Shown here piece after piece: positions 1-11,000 of a stretch of 64,000 nt of DNA. A model generated the notes under the pieces. It saw only the letters and a list, made by a program, of their open reading frames with translations. It made no database searches and had not been told where the DNA came from. Origin of the DNA: Opisthorchis felineus (Eukaryota; Platyhelminthes; Trematoda; Opisthorchiida; Opisthorchiidae). The translations under genes were made by a program, and so were the position numbers. The stretch covers positions 1,486 to 65,485 of the forward strand of contig SJOL01003041.1 in the NCBI GenBank assembly GCA_004794785.1. Direction: 5' to 3'. The first letter of the stretch is position 1, and each line of letters starts with the position of its first letter.

Positions 1-1165
1 ATTTCTGCCGGTGTTCATTGTTGGTTTGAATTTCGGCGTTCCCATCTTCCTCCAGGTGCACCGGGAAACAGTCGTAATATCGGAAGCCATATCGAGCTGC
101 AATCGAATCGTACTTCCGTTTGCTCTGATTGTAACGTACTTGCGACGAGCATCGATCTGGTTATCACATTTGGCAAGTATTACGTTAAGAAAGGGGTTCT
201 GACTGGCTCCGTCTGCTTCTTGACCTAAGGGTTTGGCTGAGTCTTCGACTGGCTTTTCGCGTCCGGCACTGGCTTTCCTTGTGCCCACGTCGATTGCACA
301 CTAAACATTTGTTCTTTTTATAGGGACACGATCGCACAAAATGCCATTCGCCACATTGGCAGCATGATGACGGGGACTATGCTCCGTGCGAATTTTCCGC
401 CACGGGAGGTCGCCTCGATGTCGTCTTGGCAATGTTGGAAGCAGGGTTGGATAAGGGTCTCTCCAACATGGCCGTGTCTTGTTTAAGGTTCAAGAAGCGC
501 TGGCACTCATGGGTAGTGGACTGCAGCGTTATCTCGGGAGTTTGTTCAATCTTGTTCAATAGCCTCGCTCTGATATCACTGTCTGGATGCGACTGAAGGC
601 CACATATGAAAATAAGACACTTGAACTGGTCTTCCGTCATGGTAGATAACTTGAATTGTTGACATTCAAGATTGACTCTATTGGCATAAAAGATATAGTC
701 TTCAGATTCCTTTTTCGCTAGTTTCATGCATTGGTAGAGAATGTTAAACAAAGACCAACGCTCACCGAAAATTGTTGAGAGTTGCTGCACGGTTTTATCA
801 AAACAGATCTAGCGAGTTCTTTGTCAGGATGAAGTCGGAATACCGTGTGTGTTCCGTTGTACCAGGCTTTCTGAGCAATAAGCGTACTCTCCAGGCCTCA
901 TCTTTGTGCTTCAGTTCGACTTTGAAAATATCTTCGTAACGTCTGAATCACGAATCGAAGGTTAGACCGGCATTAGGGTCATAATGGAACTCCGTGATGC
1001 TGTTGGTGATCGAGTTGACTGAATTTGCATCTAGAGCGGATTTTGGTGGTTGAATTTTGAGTTGCTGCGTCAATGTTTCCACCAAACGTAATTGCGCCGC
1101 TTCAATTTGATTTCATTGTTGCAGCAGAATTTCCTTCATCGCTTCAGCAGTTATTGTCATGGTTT
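1..1165 (-). mobile_element. Gypsy-type LTR retrotransposon, gag to protease, degenerate and truncated by the window edge
   Basis: Reading leftwards on the minus strand, about 1090-377 encodes a gag-like protein of the K02A2.6-type (DUF7083-like) retroelements common in flatworms; recognisable stretches are NSITEFHYDPNAG, FGERWSLFNILYQCMKLAK and EDQFKCLIFICGLQSHPD. It is followed by zinc knuckles (about 345-262; the second fits C-x2-C-x4-H-x4-C as CLVCNRRGHKESQC). From about 210 to base 1 comes the start of an aspartic protease, with LQLDMASDIT where the active element normally reads LDTGSD or LDTASD. At least one stop falls before the knuckles and others break the gag, and frame changes are needed, so this copy is inactive. 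Reverse transcriptase and integrase would lie left of the window. No LTR was identified at the right end, near 1165 or beyond. Confidence 0.85.
377..790 (-). pseudogene. Longest open part of the gypsy gag
   Basis: This 137-codon frame is the best preserved part of the gag in the element above. It carries the conserved run EDQFKCLIFICGLQSHPD followed by RARLLNKIEQTPEITLQ, a core shared by gag proteins of flatworm K02A2.6-type gypsy elements. Gag forms the particle that packages element RNA. Upstream gag sequence continues in other frames, with stops, to about 1090, and the frame ends in a stop just before the zinc knuckles. I take it as a pseudogene piece, not a host gene. Confidence 0.75.
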
Positions 1166-2299
1166 CGTGGGTTCAGGCGTCGCCAATCTATCTAACTGCG
1201 TCACCAATCTGTTATATCTGGCTGCTGCCCCCGCTCCAGTGCCTAGTGCCGGAAAAAGACTCGCCGACAAGGAACACAACAGCTTTATTGCGAACAAGCG
1301 AGTGCGAAAGTACAACCGTCTCAGGCTATTTTTATTGAGAAGCACTGTCTGACGTTGGTCCAATGCTGTCTCGTGCTTTCTGGCTTTGATTCAGGGCTGT
1401 CTTTTCGGCGTCTAGTGGAGTTGAGTGTCTCAGTAGGTTTCGACTATTCTGGGATAGTCTTCAGGAATATGGCCTTTCTGATATATGGTGTTGCGGACCT
1501 TAGCGAAATATGGTTGTCTCACCAAAGTAGTCTTCGTGAAGCTGGTTCTCGTACTTGTGAATCGGCTGTCTGACAAGAGAAAAGCGCGATCATGGTTTTG
1601 TCTTGTCCGACCACACCAAGAAAATGCTGGATTGAGAACTCCGTGAATTCAATCTACGCTTTGCTTCACTACACCTGAGTTTGACAAGTTAAATCTACAT
1701 GACCGTGATTGGTGCGTACGTTCCAGCGCTGTACTGTACAAAGGCAACTTGTACGTTGAATTTGATACCCTAATTCGAAAACTGACAAGATTTTCTTGCA
1801 TGGAAACTTCAAAGCGTGCCGGTCGAGGTCGCTTCGTGTGACGAGGCGTTCTAGGACGCCGGATATGAGGACTGTGAATAAACGGTGATCGACTTCTCAG
1901 ACCCACGCATTTGCTACCACCAACACGAGATTTTGGCGCAGACAACAACGTCAGTCACAACACGGCCACCCACCCAACGGCCACTGTCATCTGCTTAGTT
2001 GAGTCGTCTTTAGTCAACGAGACTTTCTGGAGGTACGCATCACTTTAGTGATGCGATGAGCCGACTGCGAAACAGACCATCAATCTTTCAAGCTTAAACT
2101 CCAACTTCGTAAGCCACGTTATACCAATGGCATCGGTGAGCCCATAGAACTTGGAGTAAGCCGTCTCAAAGATCCGGAAAGCAGGTTGATTTACCGGCAT
2201 CAACCGCACTGACAATCCCCAATCCATCCAGGTTATTGACACGACTTGAAACACCATATGGTAACCATGGCAGTCAGGCAGATCAGGCAACTGTTCCTG
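1166..2299. other. No gene recognised
   Basis: This stretch follows the 5' side of the gypsy element and should contain its leader and LTR if they survive, but I could not see a repeated LTR pair inside the window. Open frames are short and overlap on both strands. The 148-codon minus frame at 2045-2491 partly runs antisense to the RTE fragment and is treated as a shadow. Confidence 0.3.
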
Positions 2300-2930
2300 A
2301 GAAGCAGTGACCGATTTGACGGTAAATATCGGCATACAAGACAGACGAACAACGAGATCGAGAAACAGTAGCCAAAAGACGCTCGAAATTATCCGACTCG
2401 GTAAGTCAATCGAATTAAGGACAAATGGTGGAGAAAGCGAAATGAGTAGTTGGAGGAATTCACCTCTTGGCAGCAACACAAGGAACTTCACGGTTGTCAG
2501 AGCTATTTATGGGTCGAGCACCGAACCGACCCAAACTCTCCAGGATGTTGATACGGGAATGACACAGACATCACGTGAAGAACTGTTGGATATATAGCAC
2601 AAGCACTTCAGTAAACTGCTGAACGGACCGACGTGTGTCGACTGGACTGCAGTGGATAGACTACCTCAACAGAAGTTGTAATTCTATGTCCCTGGACTTT
2701 CCTCGGACTACGAAAGGGGTACGGCAAGAGAACATGCAGTTGTGGAATGGCAAGGCACTTGGAGAAGACATGCTTGTAGCAGAACTGTTCAAGTTCGGTG
2801 GTCGCACTGTGGCTCCCAGGAAGATTGCTTGTGCGCCAATAAAAACGCAGCGATTTCGCTTAATAAAACGAAAGTTCCTGGGGACGAACCAAAGTCTTTT
2901 TCTTGATCGATTTCGGGGTCACGGCTTACT
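2300..2930 (+). mobile_element. RTE-class non-LTR retrotransposon fragment, endonuclease-RT linker and RT start
   Basis: The plus strand, with frame changes, encodes the linker between endonuclease and reverse transcriptase of RTE-type elements. The region 2480-2620 gives VVRAIYGSSTEPTQTLQDVD then a piece matching the family pattern 'W..HFSKLLN'. From about 2735 it gives WNGKALGEDMLVAELFKFGG, matching the family pattern 'L.NGKA.GEDGI.AELFK.GG' at the start of the reverse transcriptase. Stops (for example near 2597) and shifts show decay. The catalytic palm is not visible downstream, so the copy is truncated. Confidence 0.7.
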
Positions 2931-3689
2931 GTAGCTCTCGTGGGATGGCAACTTGTCCCAAAGACATAGCACGTCCGTCAACTATTGTTTGGGTTAGGCC
3001 AAGTGCGGAAGTGTTTTAGTTCACCGTTTGTTTAACTGCGCAGCCGATGCTTTCGATGGCACTGCATGAACTTTTACAACATATTCAGTTAACTTAATTT
3101 AATCAGCTATAAGCATTCTACGAAAGTTACTTGGGTTCCAGTTAGCACAGTTTCGTTCACGGACAGACGTATATTCGAACACTGAGGACGATCGCCTGGT
3201 GAGCTAATGGATGTGGTGAAGTTAAAATAGGATAACTACACGTTGAAGGTAATAGCTTTGATTTAGGAGCGCCACTGGCTGCTTTGCTGTGTCAAGTCTG
3301 CCATTAGCTGCTGACGAGTAAAGTGCCGGGGTCCCCATCTAAGGAGCCGGCAGTTATCAACATGATTGAGTTTACTGGCTAGGACTGCCAATCTTCATTG
3401 GCAAGTCGTAGACTGTCTGCCGCTCGGCTTTTTCCGTTAAGCAAGGCCCCGGTAAAAAGGGGGTCCTCTTACATGCGCATTACGTACCCTAATGAGCTTA
3501 ACCCATGAAGTGTAATTAACTCGCCCATCGCGAGAGGGTTCTTCATTTTTCAACCGTCTGACGTACCTCAGCATTGTTGGTTCGATCTCCTCACCAGACC
3601 CACTCAAATACTGGAAGTTTTGCTGTAGCTCCTGTGCTTAGAGGTCACGTTTCTCATCCATACGTTAGTATGAAGCACGCCGACCTAAA

Positions 3690-4110
3690 GATGCCACCTT
3701 GTCTTGGTGGTCGGGCTTCAGTGCTGCAATGATCCTGCGGGCTACACTGACTGGAACTCAGTTCCACAAGGTTCAACCATACCAGGAAGGCCAATTTGGA
3801 GCAGTCCGACGAAGAACAGCGAGTCCTACTGCAAGAAATCGTATTACGAGGTGGTCTGGAGGTAAAGTCGTACTGTCCTCTGCAATAGTAGTGTGAAGGC
3901 AGTAAGGTATTTCCTTCGGGTCACCAGCATTTCCATATTTATGAAAGCAGTGATGCCGTCTTCTCTTGAGGAAGGATAGGTTTAACCAGGTTTGATGCGA
4001 AAGCATCCACACGTAGAATGCTGAATGAGATTAGAGCCGGCTTACTGGAACTTGGACCGCAGGTGTTGGGGATTCGGTTGCACTTGTTGGTCACTACGGG
4101 TTTGCCAGCC
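3690..4110 (+). repeat. Dispersed repeat, unassigned family (copy 1)
   Basis: The beginning of this stretch closely matches 38230-38400 in the same orientation; both share the core 'gggctacactg' followed by 'ggaact.agttccac.agg'. Neither copy has a long open frame. It may be the non-coding end of a retroelement, but I cannot name the family. Confidence 0.55.
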
Positions 4111-4239
4111 TAGTAGGTTTGTTTAACAGCTGAGGCCAAACGCTACTCCACCAACTTACCACTGTCTTCTCTAGATTTCGAATTCTACTTTTGAGACTGT
4201 CGGATCCGCACCTTCTTCAACCAAGGCAATTTTAGATTG

Positions 4240-4720
4240 TTGAATGAAATGTCCCGTACGGATATTTCAGTTCGGTGGCGATTGTATCTTTCGTGTAAAC
4301 TCTCATCCGTCAAGCGCATGGTGCTCAAACCAGTCCCCTTTTGTAGAATATCGGCCTAAAACTGGGAAAATGGAGGTGGTACTCGATGCAGATGTTTCGT
4401 CGATGGACTGGCGTAAGAAGTGTTTCAGCGTTTCGATGGGTCAGTTGGATGCCAAGGAAGGCAGTTACATCATCCACGTCTTGCTCAACTGTTAATGGGA
4501 CATTTGGGTGAGCGCTGCTCAATGTCCGGAAAATATGCTATCTACGTGTCTTCTGTAGGATTTCGGCCGTCCAATGAGCTCTTCCACTCACATTTCAAAG
4601 CTGGCCATAAATACGTCTGTTAGAAAGGAGCCAAGCAGGCTCCCGTGCAACTTATTCAACTTTGTAACGGCAAAGTCGTGTTTCAGGTTGCTCCAAAATC
4701 ATTTCCCGCTGCACATTACC
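4240..4720 (-). mobile_element. Penelope-like element fragment, reverse transcriptase to linker
   Basis: On the minus strand about 4680-4615 encodes GSLLGSFLTDVFMASFE, matching the Penelope RT motif 'GSPLSP..A..FM..FE'. Next comes PKSYRRHVDSIFSGH, a decayed form of the 'YRYVDDIF' catalytic block. After a frame shift, 4522-4325 reads SSAHPNVPLTVEQDVDD, FLGIQLTHRNAETLLTPVHR and FPSFRPIFYKRGLV, equivalent to 'FLD...R..DG.....VYRK' and 'HP...KR..V' in Penelope elements. Stops and the changed catalytic Asp indicate a dead copy. No GIY-YIG endonuclease was recognised. Confidence 0.75.
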
Positions 4721-4857
4721 AGATGCATTGGTTACTTTGTTTATCTATGTTACTGCACCGATATGGTGCAAAAGACTCGCTTGAAGCTGCCGCAATAGCT
4801 TGAGAAGTTCCTCAATCAAAACCTAGCTAAGTGCGAATTACTCACATTGCTGATCAG

Positions 4858-4935
4858 CCGCTTGTGATCGACCGGTCAAGTGTTCAGACTACTAGCCCGG
4901 AAGTTGCGTGTTCGAGACTCCCTGCGTGGGTTGCG
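4858..4935 (+). repeat. Possible tRNA-like (SINE head) sequence
   Basis: The plus strand holds a degraded B-box-like stretch (gtgttcgagactccc) about 40 bp after a weak A-box-like stretch (gatcgaccggtcaagtg). This fits a tRNA-derived SINE head, as elsewhere in the window, but the boxes are poor and no tRNA fold was established. Confidence 0.3.
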
Positions 4936-5870
4936 TTCTGTTGGTGATTTCCAGTAAGGATGAAACATGTATACAGTGCTTTTCAGCATAGATTGACTCT
5001 AAGTACACGAAGAAAATCGAAAATTCCTAAATCTCCCCGTACTACCAACTGATTAGACTTGAATGCGGGGGGGGGGTTACCAGAACTGCTAGACTTTATG
5101 ACAGTGATAGTTTTCTTCTCAACTATTTAGTCAAAACCTACGAGGAGCCGTTTGGTCTCACATAACCAGGTTCGAGCCGAGGTTTTTTTCCGTAATTTGA
5201 AAAGTACAAATCAAATGTACACGGAGACTGTTTCAGCAGCTCTGACGAACCTCGCCAAAGTAACTAGGTAGTAGCAGGTGGGCTAGTAAGCTTTTCGCAT
5301 AGATTGTTGTGTTGAATAACTGTTCTTCTCTGTGACTTCCAGTCTGTATCACACCATTTTATCGTTTGTAGGTTCAATGGACTTTGGGGGGGGTTGTATT
5401 TTTCCAGTACAACTCAGGAATGCCAGCGTGATTCAGTAGTATTAGTGAGGTGACGGTCCAGTGCAAGGCAGAATAGCCAGGGCGCAGTGCACCCCCACGC
5501 AGCCGCATTAAGACTAGTTGTTATAAGGAAATCCAATCGCAGAGGTGGTAATGCAGTAATATAAATGCGGCCGATCAGCGCCAGGAGGCCTTTCGTCCTT
5601 ATTAAGCCCATTGGGTGAACTCAAAGGATTGGATAACGTGACTCTGCTTAGCAGTTTCGACCTACTGCACTATACGCCTGATGTGCACTCGTACTGTGTT
5701 CTGATTCAGTTCACTTACAGGTCTTTCGTAGGTTAAGCAGCCCATGCCGTACCCTCATGCAAAGGTACAAAACAATAGTTCAGCTACCAATTTATAGGTT
5801 TAGGATTAAGATCAAAGCTACATGTAAAAAAGAACTGTCTTTTGCAATTCTGCGTCACCCAGCGTCCTTT
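4936..5870. other. No gene recognised
   Basis: Short frames on both strands only. Poly-G runs occur near 5066-5074 and 5385-5393. If the gene ending at 6927 has more upstream exons they may lie here or further left, but none stands out. Confidence 0.3.
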
Positions 5871-5875
5871 CTCAG

Positions 5876-6927
5876 ATACCTTGGCAATTGCGCAAGTTGC
5901 ATTTGCATGATGGTGGGGTTCCAAAGCGGCCCAGTTCCTGTGCGTAAAGAAGAACAGCAGGTCCGTCCGGAAAGCGGTTTATGATTTTGATTTGCATTTC
6001 ATTCAACCGAACTTTTTGTTGGTTGTTCGGTCGGTCGGTTTCATTGGTTGCTCTGTTATCCTCTGTCCTGATTCGCCGATGCCCACGTGACCTTTGAGCT
6101 TGGCATCCCCTGACCTCGTACTCTGGTCGATGCTGGAGTGACGTTTGTCCTTGGTCCTTCCGAGTTCCGACTTGTGACCTCTATCGATTTGACTGCAAGG
6201 AGTTCCTTGTTTCTTTGTTTGTGAATCCAATATTCTGTTCTCAAAGGTCACGTGGGTATCGGCGAATCGGGGCACAGGATAACAGAGCAACCAATGGAAC
6301 CGCCCGACCGAGCAGCTAATCATGATTGAAGGTCAGCCCCGGCTAGCAGCACATATATTAACTCACACGCAACACTACTCGACGCACATCCACCAACCCG
6401 TCGCTGAGCGCCACTAAGCTCCCTAACAGCGCACTGACTATGTCACCTCGATTGGTAATGAAACACTTGCGATTAAATTGCCCAGCTCAGCGAGCAAACT
6501 AACGACTAACTACAGGTGATTTCCGATTTGAAAATCAACAAGAGCTGGCTTTGCTTACTCTCTATAACTTTTTACACCATCAGGCCGGAAAAACCGTTCC
6601 ATCAGATAGAGTTGGCAGCTTTTCGTATGCTCAGAGTAGACTGGGTTACACTGGTAAGTTGTTGCGCTTCGAATATATACACAAAATCACTCACCTTCAC
6701 ACTGAAACTCTTTAGATATAGTTTTATTGCAATGCTTTTCTCGTCACTATACTCTCAGAACTGTTCAAGGAACATTCTTTAGGCTTCTTTACATGATTGG
6801 AATAGGAAATATCGCCGCGCTTGCGAATCTCGATTTTACTCAAGACCGTTATTCTAGTGACAGTCAAGTGAATCGTCTGGTTAAGCGGGACCTGACGCTT
6901 GTCTACCAAAAAACGCGTTCATCGTGA
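5876..6927 (+). CDS. 3' exons of an unidentified plus-strand gene (two good exons, one tentative)
   Basis: Exon 6516-6653 lies between an acceptor (gactaactacag) and a consensus donor (ctg|gtaagt). It reads in phase 1 as DFRFENQQELALLTLYNFL and on. A 62-bp intron follows, ending in actctttag. Exon 6716-6927 continues in the matching phase (IVLLQCFSRHYTLRTVQG to LVYQKTRSS) and stops at 6925-6927. An AATAAA lies 34 nt downstream. The tiny intron is typical of flatworms. A further exon at 5876-5976 has a good acceptor (gtcctttctcag) and the right phase, but a weak donor (gtttat); the intron between would hold the hairpin element. The joined product has Cys residues near its start and no obvious membrane segment. 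I do not recognise the family. The gene converges on model C. Confidence 0.45.
6026..6312. repeat. MITE-like element with about 72-bp inverted repeats
   Basis: Bases 6026-6097 and 6240-6312 are near-perfect reverse complements: both arms read ggttgctctgttatcct and, further in, cacgtgacctttgag in the same direction after complementing. The internal part is about 140 bp with no coding capacity. Transcribed, it would form a long hairpin. Long inverted arms around a short non-coding core suggest a non-autonomous DNA transposon (foldback or MITE). No target-site duplication was settled. Confidence 0.75.
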
Positions 6928-6960
6928 TGTACCACAAGTTCGACCTATGTTAAAGATAAA

Positions 6961-6966
6961 AATAAA
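6961..6966 (+). terminator. Polyadenylation signal AATAAA
   Basis: A canonical AATAAA starts 34 nt after the stop codon at 6925-6927, in a short A-rich stretch. Position and strand fit the 3' end of the plus-strand gene ending at 6927. Confidence 0.45.
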
Positions 6967-7734
6967 TGTGATGCATTTCCTGATACTACATTGTCGAGTG
7001 TGATTTGTCTAATGATAGTATATCCTGGAAAAATCCGTTTTCAGTTAATCCCCTCAGATGTGGACCTTCAAGGCCTCTATTAAGAACCAAGAGTTTCCTT
7101 GGTTATCTTGTTGGACCCTCGGTGTTTATTACCGTCCTAATGACTACAATAACAGTCCAAGTTTTTTCCTAGTCTTGTACCATCTTCTGGCCGTTCTCAT
7201 AGGTGCTTAGAAAGCACAGTGATAGGTGTTCCAGCTGGCTTCACCGTTTACCAGTATCGTAACACAGATAAGCGGTTGCCACGATCTTCTTGGCTAATAT
7301 GGCCCGCATCCTGCGTGTGGATTTATCAACAGCAAGTCAGTCAACGTTGTTCCACAGTTTCGGTTATCCGCACATAGGTCGGCGCTCGGTAACAGTATTC
7401 GCATATAAGCTATACGGCGTGGAATACTTCTAAGATAACTAGAAAATTAGTCACGTGGTACTAGTGACCTGCTTCCTCGTGCGTATCCACTGATCCAGAC
7501 GCAGTCCTGCTAACCATACGTTGAGTGCATATCTCGCCTGGAAAACATCATCAGAAGACTACTTACTGACAAAGACATCATAAGAAAAATCTATACAATT
7601 GGGTGCTAGATTATCATAAAAGATTGATTGACAAACCGAAAACTACACCTTTTCATGCCGTTTTGAGAAGAGCTACCCCAGTACCGGAGCGTCAACCAGT
7701 TGTAAGAAATATTGTCTTATTAGTTTTGAGAGAC
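6967..7734. other. Convergent intergenic region
   Basis: Lies between the 3' end of the plus-strand gene (6927) and the 3' end of minus-strand model C (7735). On the minus strand the nearest AATAAA complement (tttatt) is near 7125-7130, which would give model C a 3' UTR of about 600 nt. No coding region is seen. Confidence 0.35.
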
Positions 7735-8088
7735 TCACTCTTCATTTAGCACTTCCAGGTTGGCCGTGCCCCACGCCAATTCCATGTCATCTTTGTTCAT
7801 CTGGATGCCCACAATACCAATCCACATGTCGTAGCCGATTCTCTGAAACAGAAAAAGCGGGTTATGGTGAGAATGATTTGAGGAAAGAGCCCAAAACCCA
7901 CTACCCCTGCAGTTAAAGCCGGATGAATGCGTTCATTGAAGACGATTAACAAAGGCAGGCCAGCGACGGAAGTCGTAGACTAAAATAAATGAAATCATTA
8001 GTTCGTTTCATAGTACACTACTCACTGTTTTACTTGGCAGCTCACCCCTAAGCACGTAAGGTTCAATGTCAACAACTATCTGGAACAG
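7735..8088 (-). CDS. Model C 3' exon cluster, best supported part
   Basis: Three exons sit within 354 bp on the minus strand: 8088-8026 (LFQIVVDIEPYVLRGELPSK), 7979-7905 (STTSVAGLPLLIVFNERIHP) and 7842-7735 (RIGYDMWIGIVGIQMNKDDM). The introns are 46 bp and 62 bp, all phase 0, with acceptors ttccccag, tttattttag and ctgtttcag. Such tiny introns between in-phase exons are characteristic of flatworm genes and unlikely by chance. The last exon either ends at TGA (7737-7735) or splices at GA|GTGAGT (exon end 7739). Alternating hydrophobic strands suggest a beta-rich domain; no family is recognised. Confidence 0.5.
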
Positions 8089-11000
8089 CTGGGGAACAGT
8101 AACATTCCTAATCCAATTGTTCTGAAAATCTCGATCTGTACTCTTCTGGACGCATTTCTCATGAAATCCAAGAAACACATATAGTCTGCATAAAGCGACT
8201 AATTGTCTAAGTGTTCAATCATGAATACATCTTCCTAATAATGTGGTTGTGAAAAGGCTTCCTCAGTCTCCTCCAGATTCGAGAATTAACTGAATGGCTT
8301 CTATTGTATGGTGGACTTTGTGATGGTCCTTCTCGGTCTTCAATAGACAAGGTTGTACTAATTACTGACAGACCCATCCACGTTGAAGATGATTAAGGAT
8401 TCGGGGTTCAGTTACTTGAAGGTATAAAGATGGGTCGGTACTAGGAACCGTACGAAAGAAAAACCATCTACAATGGATACAAGACATCTTTCTTCTCCCA
8501 CTTTATTGCAGTATTTACAACAGAGAGTTGTGTGGATAAATGGACTCGTTTTTTTCTATACTAGTCCACCTGTGTTCTATTCTGTGCTGATAATGATGTA
8601 GACAAAGGGATTAACAAGTGTTCGTCCTCTCCTAAGACACGGATGGCTGTTTGGTAGTCTTTGATGCTTCAATTTCTCTGGGTTAAGTGATTTTTACGAA
8701 TTGCGCCTATACTGATTGCACTCGTTTATCACCATGTTCCACATTTCAGTTCCGACCAGGTTTACGTACCTACACAGTTTTAGTTGTTCTGATCCTGATA
8801 ACGTTCAACCTCATCCCGTAAATATACATGCAACATCTATAAGATCCATTCCTTTGAAGAAGATTACCCCACAATCATTCAGTAAGTTTATAATGTGAAA
8901 TTGCCACTTTTACTTATGCTCAGTACGCTGTATTATTGGTCCATATGTATCTGCACTGGTCAGGAGGGATTTCACTTGGCAGCAAACGGCTTCCGCACTA
9001 CGATTGCTATGCACCTGCCTCCTGAGTCATTATTGATTGCTGGTCTGTCAGTTTATTGCAATCAACTTCTTGCAGCCAGTTCATCGTACACTCAGTTCTT
9101 GATTTTGGAATATCTCACTTTCTCCTGAATAATGTGATCTAGGAAGTACTTTTATCAACTCAATGAATATTTGATTTCATGACCCTGTTTACTACTGTTC
9201 TAACGAAGAACTGAGCCTACATTCTGACCACAAAAGCTAGGTCAGCGCGATAATCCATGATCCTCTCAATCCAAAATGCATTTTCTTCGACTAGCTACCT
9301 CAAGAGGCACCCCTCGAAGGCGAATTCAATCTCATGAATAGTTCACTCATGAGTAGTTTTATCCCTCAACTGTGAACCACTTCAAATCCCTGAAGGAGGA
9401 CTATATAACACAGTCCTCATGATGATCTCACTAAGGTATTTGGATCACGTATCTTTTTTCGGACAGGCGTAGAATCCTAATAGTCCGTTTACCCCAACTA
9501 TGAAAGCCTCGTTTTCTAGTCAATCAGTCTGTTTATGTAGTTCCAGATTAAAATTAGGACAACACCACAACACTGTGGCCACGGTGAACAACACTGACGA
9601 CGAAGAGAAGAAAATTTACAGTAATACAACCGACGGAAAAAAAACGAGAAAAAGGCAACTTCCTTGAAAGGTCACGTGAACCCTCCCCCTTCTACCACAA
9701 AAAGTGGCTGCCCACAGGGGAGACTCGAGTGCACCCTTTTTTCTTCGTGAATCACCCTGTCCACTTCTTTACCACTGGCTATTGTCTTCCCAAAACCGAA
9801 CAGTAATTTGACTGAGATCAACCAGTTAATCTGGCAGATGATTTGATAAACAAACACTGTTCAGGGAAGCGGAAGGGCAGATGTTACGACTCGTACTCAC
9901 GAGGAAAGGAAAGGACTTTTAACTCAGCTGGGTTGAAACAGATTGCCTGTATCACGGGCAAAATCGAGGCTGTGTTGCATCAATCATTCAAGTCCCGAAT
10001 AAAAACCCGACTGATACCAGGGGTCAGGAGCAAAACGACCGTACACAACTGCTCAAATAGCTTATACAAGGACGTGAGTAATGTTACATCTTTACAATGG
10101 TTCATTCATTTTCACTTTCGGATTCGCCGAGAAAAATGGCCCTGCTCTGTATAATGAGACTAACAGAGATATGAAACCGACACTCACGGAATATTCTTAA
10201 TTTTTCTAGGTTTTGGCTACTTTGAGCAGGTATGAAAAAAGTATGGAAGTTCACCTCAGTGAAACAGTCGTGTGATTGTTAGTGCTTCACCGAAATCAGC
10301 CCTTTTGATTTGTCTGCTATCAGCATTCCAGGCGTTAAACTACGCACCTAAGACCCATGCACCAGGAATGCATGTGGTATCCAAACCAGCCATCTATTTC
10401 CGTTCCTTTCACGTGATCGTCTTTTGTGTCCAGTGGCCATTCATCCATACAATCGCCATGAATCAATGAAAGCAGTCTCACTTATAAACAGGGAAAATCT
10501 CACTGAAATCCAAAGACTACCAAAGGGGGTGCGTTTTTGCGACTAATATCCACAACCAGCCACTGGTGAGGTGAATTCAGTAGACTGACCCTCTGATGCG
10601 TAAAACCCCCTTGTGCAACAAGTAACACTGCCTTACAGAGACAGATGCAAACGATGTTCATTGTTGAACTCCCGTGCTGGAAAGTTTACCCGACCAATAA
10701 CACAGGTCATCAGGAGAAAGTGGATGGCTGTCCTCACTCCGGCTGGGATTGTAATACTGATGCCCCGATTTTCAAAATGAGCGATCATATTTACAGCTCA
10801 AGCCGCTCAAGGCATAGGTTTGATGATACTCAATTCTAAACAGACCGTGCTTCTTTCTCGCCCACCAAATTATCATCGCTGAAATAAATTTAGGCACAAA
10901 GAGAATTTCGCAGAAATCTCTTAATTTTGAAAGAAGAATGACAAGGTTTCAATTCTATCTTCTAGAAATGCCAAACCTGTAGATAAGCCCGGGTTGATTG

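Noticed and set aside
2045..2491. 148-codon open frame on the minus strand
   Set aside because: It runs antisense to a recognisable RTE coding fragment and has no splice or domain support.
8752..9051. Plus-strand pair of exon-like pieces with a 42-bp intron (donor gtaagt, acceptor ttatgctcag)
   Set aside because: Phases match, but the pieces are only about 40 codons each, lie inside a model C intron on the other strand, and show no domain. Chance is likely.
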